Source of the DNA: VRUE01 sp045805805
GTDB lineage: Bacteria > Actinomycetota > Thermoleophilia > Solirubrobacterales > 70-9
Direction: 5' to 3'
NCBI GenBank assembly: GCA_045805805.1
Contig: JBJMKO010000143.1
Span: 1 to 37,614 of the forward strand
DNA: 37,614 nucleotides
In this document: positions 32,859 through 37,614 of the stretch, in pieces
Numbering within the stretch: position 1 is the stretch's first letter
How the letters are laid out: the number at the start of each line of letters is the position of its first letter
Notes under the pieces: generated by a model
Seen by the model: only the letters and a program-made list of their open reading frames with translations
Database searches by the model: none
What the model was told of the DNA's origin: nothing
Translations under genes and position numbers: made by a program

Positions 32859-33698
32859 CTAGGAGCGGGAGGGGGGGAGGTCGTCGTCGGCGGGCGCCGG
32901 TGGGACGGGCGCTGGAGGCGCGGGCGGCTTCGGCCTTTTCCTGCCCTGCTCGCCCCCGAGGAAGGGTTCGATCATGTCCATCGGCAGCGGGAAGACCACC
33001 GTCGTGTTCTGGTTGCTGCCGATTTCCAGCAGCGTCTGGAGGTAGCGCAGCTGCAGCGAGGCCGGGTTGGTGCTGATGATGTCGGCGGCGTCGGTGAGCT
33101 TCTGCGCCGCCTGGTACTCGCCCTCGGAGTTGATGATCTTGGCCCGCCGCTCGCGCTCGGCCTCGGCCTGGCGGGCGATCGCGCGCTGCATCTGCTCGGG
33201 GATTTCGACGTCCTTTATCTCGACCGCGGTCACCTTCACGCCCCAGGGCTCGGTCGACTCGTCGATGATCTTCTGCAGCTCTTCGTTGAGCCGCTCGCGC
33301 TCGGAGAGAAGCTGGTCGAACTCAGCCTTCCCGAGCACCGATCGCAGCGCGGTCTGGGCGATCTGCGAGGTGGCGATGAGGAAGTTTTCGACCTCGACGA
33401 TCGCCCGGTTGGAGTCGACCACGCGGAAGTAGGCGACGGCGTTGACGCTGGCCGGGACGTTGTCGCGGGTGATCACCTCCTGCGGCGGAATGTTGAGCGT
33501 CACCGTGCGCAGGTCGACCCGCACCATCCGGTCGATCATCGGGATCAGCAGGATCAGGCCTGGCCCCTTTGTGGCGATCAGGCGGCCGAGGCGGAAGATC
33601 ACCCCCCGCTCGTACTCGCGCAGCACGCGGACCGAGGCGCCGAGGGCAATCACGGCGAAGAAGGCGACGATTACAAGGACTCCGAGCACTGCTGCCAT
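32859..33698 (-). CDS. SPFH/Band 7 (slipin-type) membrane protein
   Basis: 279 residues. An N-terminal membrane anchor (about 3-22), the SPFH domain (YERGVIFRLGRLIATKGPGL, IPPQEVITRDNVPASVNAVAYFRV, IAQTALRSVLGKAEFDQLLSERERLN), an Ala/Glu-rich coiled coil (QAEAERERRAKIINSEGEYQAAQKL) and a Pro-rich tail. Slipin proteins assemble on membranes and are usually encoded next to a NfeD protein, as here: the ATG overlaps the NfeD-like stop by one base (TGATG). Role: membrane organisation; detailed function unknown. Confidence 0.93.
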   Translation of the reverse strand: MAAVLGVLVIVAFFAVIALGASVRVLREYERGVIFRLGRLIATKGPGLILLIPMIDRMVRVDLRTVTLNIPPQEVITRDNVPASVNAVAYFRVVDSNRAIVEVENFLIATSQIAQTALRSVLGKAEFDQLLSERERLNEELQKIIDESTEPWGVKVTAVEIKDVEIPEQMQRAIARQAEAERERRAKIINSEGEYQAAQKLTDAADIISTNPASLQLRYLQTLLEIGSNQNTTVVFPLPMDMIEPFLGGEQGRKRPKPPAPPAPVPPAPADDDLPPSRS

Positions 33699-34177
33699 CA
33701 GCTTGCTCCTTCCTCGGCTCTGCCGGCTGGGGATGCCTCGGGGCGGACCACCAGGGTCAGCCCGTCGACCGCATCGATCGTGACTCTATCCCCCACGCCG
33801 ATCCGGCCATCGCTGCTCACCAGCCTCGCGCCCCAGAGTGCCCCCTCGATCCAGACCTGTCCCTCCGGATCGAGCGTGCTGCGCACCTCGGCGCTCGCCC
33901 CTATCAACTCCTCGGACCCGGTCCGCACCGGTCCCTCGCGGTGGGCCTCGATCACCTTGCGGGTGATGAAGTAGAAGGCGACGAGCGAGAGCACCCCCAG
34001 TGCGATCAGCGCCGGCCCGACCACGTCAGCGGCGCCGCTGTCGGACTCGAGGGCGAGGATGCCACCGGCGATCAGCCCCAGCGCGCCGAGCGCCGCCAGC
34101 ACGCCGCCGGTGGAGAGCAGCAGCTCACCGACGAGCAGCGCGATTCCGATCAAGGCGATGACTACGGCAGTGTCCAT
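33698..34177 (-). CDS. NfeD-like membrane protein
   Basis: 159 residues. Two or three hydrophobic helices (about 4-22, 28-45 and 55-75) are followed by an OB-fold C-terminal domain (about 85-150) with GASAEVRSTLDPEGQVWIEGALWGARL and IDAVDGLTLVVRPE, which is the NfeD C-terminal pattern. NfeD proteins are partners of SPFH/slipin proteins. The ATG at 34177 is the first codon of the membrane helix; the frame is open much further upstream but that part is an antisense shadow of the TlpA-like gene. The short form without a protease domain pairs with slipins. Confidence 0.9.
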   Translation of the reverse strand: MDTAVVIALIGIALLVGELLLSTGGVLAALGALGLIAGGILALESDSGAADVVGPALIALGVLSLVAFYFITRKVIEAHREGPVRTGSEELIGASAEVRSTLDPEGQVWIEGALWGARLVSSDGRIGVGDRVTIDAVDGLTLVVRPEASPAGRAEEGAS

Positions 34178-34184
34178 GCCCCGA

Positions 34185-34778
34185 TTATCCGCCTTCGCAT
34201 TCTTCGGCGAGCGCGTAGCGGCGCACGTCCGCTTCGAGTTCGGTGGGCTTTGCGTAGGGACCCGGCCTGAGGAAGCAGAGCTTGCCGGTGCGGTCGTAGA
34301 AGGCGGTATCGGGCACGCCGCTGGTGGCGCCGATTTCGTGGGCGATGTCCTTGTTCGGGTCGGCGTAGCTGGGGTAGGGGACCGGAGCTTCCGCGAGGAA
34401 TTCAGAGGCGTTGCTCTCGGAGTCTTCGTAGTCGATGCCGAGGAAGGCGACGCGCTTGCCGTAAGCGGCGGAGAGCTTCTGCAGGGTGGGAAACTCGAAG
34501 CGGCAGGGCCCGCACCAGGAGGCCCAGACGTTGACCACGACCGGGTAGCCGCCGAGCGAGGCGATGCGGCGCTGGTAGGCGTCGGTCCCGCCGGGGAGGA
34601 GCCTGCCGGCCTGCCGGTGCAAGGCGGCCAGCCGGGGGGGTGAGCCGGCCAGCGCTGTCGCGTAGTCGGGGTGCTCTCCGCCGTAGTCGCTGCTCCCGTT
34701 GCCACATCCTGCCGCCGCGAAGACGATCAGGACCGCGGAGACGAGATGAACGATCTGCAGACGAGGCGCGGGCATCAT
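34185..34778 (-). CDS. TlpA/ResA-type thioredoxin-like lipoprotein
   Basis: 197 residues. A signal peptide ends in a lipobox (AAAGC, cysteine about 25). The thioredoxin fold has the redox motif WASWCGPCRFEFPTLQKL and the cis-Pro region GVPDTAFYDRTGKL. Such proteins reduce disulfides at the outside of the membrane, often during cytochrome c maturation. It starts with two adjacent ATG codons and is divergent from the helicase gene. The stop is 7 bp from the NfeD-like gene, so it may lead that operon. Confidence 0.92.
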   Translation of the reverse strand: MMPAPRLQIVHLVSAVLIVFAAAGCGNGSSDYGGEHPDYATALAGSPPRLAALHRQAGRLLPGGTDAYQRRIASLGGYPVVVNVWASWCGPCRFEFPTLQKLSAAYGKRVAFLGIDYEDSESNASEFLAEAPVPYPSYADPNKDIAHEIGATSGVPDTAFYDRTGKLCFLRPGPYAKPTELEADVRRYALAEECEGG

Positions 34779-34865
34779 CCCCGGGTGGGACCTTCGAAAT
34801 CATTCATCTGGCTTCGATGGGTACAATACGCACGTTCGGTTCGCATCAGCGATGCAAACCACTGA

Positions 34866-34904
34866 GAGGTTGGGGGGACGGAAAAGGCACCCCCCAGCAT
34901 CCTC
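34866..34904 (+). promoter_or_regulatory. Hairpin in the leader of the helicase gene, with a -10-like box upstream
   Basis: GAGG and TGGGGGG (34866-34877) pair with CCCCCCA and CCTC (34890-34904), loop 12 nt. About 40 bp upstream is TACAAT (34822-34827), a good -10 box, but the -35 position is weak. No Shine-Dalgarno sequence lies before the GTG. Confidence 0.35.
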
Positions 34905-34930
34905 GTCCTAGTGCCCCGCCCACCTAACTC

Positions 34931-37600
34931 GTGGCGGCGGGGACGAACCCGAAAGCCTTCATGGCCAAGACCAGCGACGTTGCCGCGCCGGCGGCAGTTC
35001 CATCCAGTTCCGACATAGAGCGGGCGGCGAAGTTCGTCCGCGAGCCCTTCCTGCTCGATGGCGAGGGGCCGGAGGCGCTCGCCCCGGGCACGGCGCGCCG
35101 CCGCGCGCTCGACGCCGCCCTGAAGGAGCTCGATGCGGGAGCGGAGGACCCGTCGATCCAGTGGCGGCGGGACTTCTCGCTGCTGCTCGGTCTGGAGCGG
35201 CTGCTCGCCGACGAACCGCCGAAGCTGCGCGACGGTGCGGAGCTGAATCCGCACCAGGTCGACGCGCTCTCGGGAACGCTCACCGAGCTGATGGCCGAGC
35301 AGCAGATTGCGATCGACGGCGAGGCCAACGGCAATGGTGCTGCGGAGGTGGCGGAGAAGTCGGCGCCCGTCCCCGCAGCGGAGGAGCCGAGTGACGGCGG
35401 GGCCGAGGCCAACGGCGAGACTGAGCTTGAGGACGAGGACCTGGCGCCCGATGAGGAGCCGCAGGACTGGGAGGAGGCCCCGGCCGACGACGACGAGGAG
35501 ACGATCGAGGAGGCGCCCGAGGACCCCGGGGCCGAGCGACGCTTCTGGTTCGAGCACGCCACCGGCGCCGGCAAGACCGTCGCCGCGGTCGGCTTCATCG
35601 ACGCCTCGCGGACCGGCGGGGTGCTGATCCTCACCCACCGCCGCAACCTCGTCGACCAGTTCATCGGCGAGATCTCCGAGCGCGGCTACAAGGAGCGCCT
35701 GCGCCCGGCGCTGCTCGACGGCCGCGACGACCCCGACGGGCCGATCACGGTCGAGACCTACCAGTGGTTCGTGCGCAACCACAAGAAAATCTCCGACGCC
35801 TACTCGATCGTGATCTGCGACGAGGCGCACACGGCCCTGGGCGAGAAGACCAGCGCCTGCATCCGCGCCTGGGTCGGCCCCGTCTTCATCGGCATGACCG
35901 CGACCGGCGCGCTGATTGCCCGCCACGTCACCGATCTCTTCCCGACCCAGACCTCGCGCTTCGACCTGATTCAGGCTGCCCGCCGCGGCGTGATCTCGCC
36001 GCTGCGCTGCATGCGGATTCCGCCCGGGCCGGGCGTGAGGACGATCGCCAAGGTGCCGCTGCGCAAAGGCGAGGTCGACCAGGACTTCGACCAGGAGGAG
36101 CTGGCCGCGCTGCTTGACCAGGAGCCCTTCAACGTGGCGATCGCCGATCTCTACAAGACCCGCTTCGCCGGGATGCCCGGGGTTCTGTACACGGCCGGCG
36201 TGCAGCACGCCAAGAACGTCGCCCGGGCGCTGCAGAACGTCGATATCGCCGCCCGCGCCGTCTCCGGCGAGACGCCGAAGCGCGAACTGGCCGAGATCCT
36301 CGCTGGCTTCGAGCGCGGCGAGGTCGACGTGCTCTGCAACGCGATGCTGCTCGCCGAGGGTTGGAACTCGCCCCGGGCGACCCTCTGCATGCACCTGGCG
36401 CCGACCGCCTCCCGGCGCATCTACCAGCAGCGGGTCGGGCGGGTGACCCGGCGCGCGCCCGGCAAGGAGGCCGGCCTGGTGATCGACTTCGTCCACCCGG
36501 CGACGACCCACGACGAGGCGATCATCACCCTGCACAGCCTGCTCGACCGCGACGTCTACCGCGGCGGCGCGATCGTGATCGGCCCGGTCCGGCGCTCCCG
36601 CGGGCGGCGGATCCGGGTCGAGCGGCGGATCGTCCCCGTCTCCGACAACGAGGAACGCCGCATGCACGTGCTCGAACGCGAGATGTGGCGGATCGCGGTG
36701 GAGAATCTCGATTACGCCGAGCAGCACGCCTGGGCCGCCTTGGCCGGGGCGCGGGTCAACCCGCAGGGCTGGCGCCGGGCGCGGGCGATCCTGCAGGGAT
36801 CCGGCTCGCAGGAGCTGAAGCGCCGCTTCCTGCTCACCTGCATCCAGCGCAACCGCAACTCGCAGCTGAAACTGAAGGCGCTGAGCGAGATCGCCGACCT
36901 CGGCGATCCCGAGGCCTTCGACGACGCGATCGACATTGTCGGCACCTGGACCCGCGACGACCGCCGCGCCGGGACGAAAACGCTGCTCCAGGCCCTGATC
37001 GACAAGCGGATCGGCCGCCGCGACCAGGCGCAGGCGTGGGTCTGGCGGCTCGCCTCCTACACCACCGAGCTGCACGAAGAGTATGCGGTGCAGCGCTGGC
37101 CGGAGACGAAGCGACTGCTGGGCCTCCTGGTCAACTCCTCCGGACGCGCCCACGGCCGCAACGCGCGGCGGCTCGTGCATGCCTCGCGCAAACAGGACCG
37201 GCGGCTGGCGACGGCCCTGCTGGCGGGCGCCGTCTCCCACACGCCCGAGGGCGAAGAGGTGCTGCGCGGCGCGCGGATGCGGATGGCACGCAAGCCCTCG
37301 GCGATCGCCCGCGAGCTGCTGCGCAACTTCCCCAAGGGCGGCAAACGGCGCAAGCGCAACAAGCGCAAAGGCGAGCAGGGGGGCGGCCAGACCGAGCAGA
37401 AGAGCCAGAGCAAAGCCAGGGCGCAGCGGAAAAGACGTTCGAGAAAAAACGCGACCGGGAGCACCGCTGGGAACGGCGCCAAGGCCGAGCCTGACTCAGA
37501 GGCGGAGCTGGACCTCTCCGGCTCCGAGGCTGACGCGACCCCCTCCGGGAACGGTGACGACGAGGTTGCCCCGGTCGTCGATCCCGTCGGCGATTCCTGA
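34931..37600 (+). CDS. SF2 DEAD/DEAH-box helicase with acidic insert and basic tail
   Basis: 889 residues from GTG 34931 (879 from ATG 34961; neither has a clear ribosome site). Motifs: NPHQVDAL (106-113), Walker A ATGAGKT (210-216), DEAH (297-300), GMTAT (321-325) and motif VI QQRVGRVTRRA (499-509), so both RecA domains are complete (UvrB/ResIII type). Unusually, about 80 residues of Glu/Asp/Ala-rich sequence (about 124-203) separate the N-terminal Gln motif from Walker A. The C-terminal part (about 545-800) is helical, HEAT-like in look (DLGDPEAFDDAIDIVG), and ends with a very basic Lys/Arg stretch then an acidic end. No nuclease or methylase partner is in view. The substrate is unknown. 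Confidence 0.85.
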   Translation: MAAGTNPKAFMAKTSDVAAPAAVPSSSDIERAAKFVREPFLLDGEGPEALAPGTARRRALDAALKELDAGAEDPSIQWRRDFSLLLGLERLLADEPPKLRDGAELNPHQVDALSGTLTELMAEQQIAIDGEANGNGAAEVAEKSAPVPAAEEPSDGGAEANGETELEDEDLAPDEEPQDWEEAPADDDEETIEEAPEDPGAERRFWFEHATGAGKTVAAVGFIDASRTGGVLILTHRRNLVDQFIGEISERGYKERLRPALLDGRDDPDGPITVETYQWFVRNHKKISDAYSIVICDEAHTALGEKTSACIRAWVGPVFIGMTATGALIARHVTDLFPTQTSRFDLIQAARRGVISPLRCMRIPPGPGVRTIAKVPLRKGEVDQDFDQEELAALLDQEPFNVAIADLYKTRFAGMPGVLYTAGVQHAKNVARALQNVDIAARAVSGETPKRELAEILAGFERGEVDVLCNAMLLAEGWNSPRATLCMHLAPTASRRIYQQRVGRVTRRAPGKEAGLVIDFVHPATTHDEAIITLHSLLDRDVYRGGAIVIGPVRRSRGRRIRVERRIVPVSDNEERRMHVLEREMWRIAVENLDYAEQHAWAALAGARVNPQGWRRARAILQGSGSQELKRRFLLTCIQRNRNSQLKLKALSEIADLGDPEAFDDAIDIVGTWTRDDRRAGTKTLLQALIDKRIGRRDQAQAWVWRLASYTTELHEEYAVQRWPETKRLLGLLVNSSGRAHGRNARRLVHASRKQDRRLATALLAGAVSHTPEGEEVLRGARMRMARKPSAIARELLRNFPKGGKRRKRNKRKGEQGGGQTEQKSQSKARAQRKRRSRKNATGSTAGNGAKAEPDSEAELDLSGSEADATPSGNGDDEVAPVVDPVGDS

Positions 37601-37614
37601 GCCTTCCTCCCAGG

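Noticed and set aside
34863..34904. TPP riboswitch, because of CTGAGAG near a hairpin
   Set aside because: The second conserved TPP element (ACC..GAACCTGA) is missing and the downstream gene is a helicase, not a thiamine gene.

Overview
The window is high-GC bacterial DNA with densely packed genes, frequent GTG/TTG starts and start/stop overlaps (ATGA, TGATG). Its gene content points to a high-GC actinobacterium, most likely of the class Thermoleophilia (Solirubrobacterales type): tandem MCE proteins, a GT-C polyprenol-phosphate-mannose type glycosyltransferase, adjacent TreT and OtsA trehalose enzymes, a Gly/Ser-rich SSB and many lipoproteins starting after Ala-Gly-Cys. The class assignment is inference; no rRNA is present.

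Layout. 1-2210: end of an MCE operon and its hairpin. 2329-7232: dnaB (split by a 424-residue intein with a LAGLIDADG endonuclease), a DnaC/DnaI-like loader and purA. 7245-9734: lipoprotein, TetR-type regulator, secreted protein. 9733-12877 (minus): membrane protein, rplI, rpsR, ssb, rpsF and a Pro/His-rich membrane-anchored protein. 13039-18710 (minus): an apparent five-gene operon of response regulator, histidine kinase, HtrA-like protease, TreT and OtsA, closed by a large nested palindrome. 18824-22445: FlgM-like small protein, thiL, a UPF0104-type membrane protein, a GT-C glycosyltransferase. 22479-26914: PBP1, a minimal MscS channel, a CPBP protease and an L,D-transpeptidase. 27019-29930: four-helix membrane protein, NAD-dependent epimerase, pyrE, yceH. 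29959-30963: tRNA-Arg(CCU), a HEPN/MNT toxin-antitoxin pair and a duplicated 5' half of the same tRNA. 30950-34778 (minus): two uncharacterised proteins, galT, SPFH and NfeD-like proteins, a TlpA-like lipoprotein. 34931-37600: an SF2 helicase with an acidic insert.

The most unusual layer is non-coding. Three intergenic elements (5762-5864, 11221-11326, 26913-27017) share a core of about 70 bp, but each core is bracketed by perfect 14-18 bp inverted arms that are unique to its locus. Other perfect or nested palindromes with long arms lie at gene ends (12927-13038, 21123-21223), between divergent genes (20010-20047) and inside coding sequences (thiL 19402-19445; the glycosyltransferase 21761-21811). 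A second family of two elements of about 165 bp (25757-25919, 28383-28548) shares a hairpin and a nearly invariant 21-nt 3' block and may be structured RNA. The tRNA-Arg duplication of 43/44 bp flanking the HEPN/MNT pair looks like the footprint of a small integrated element.
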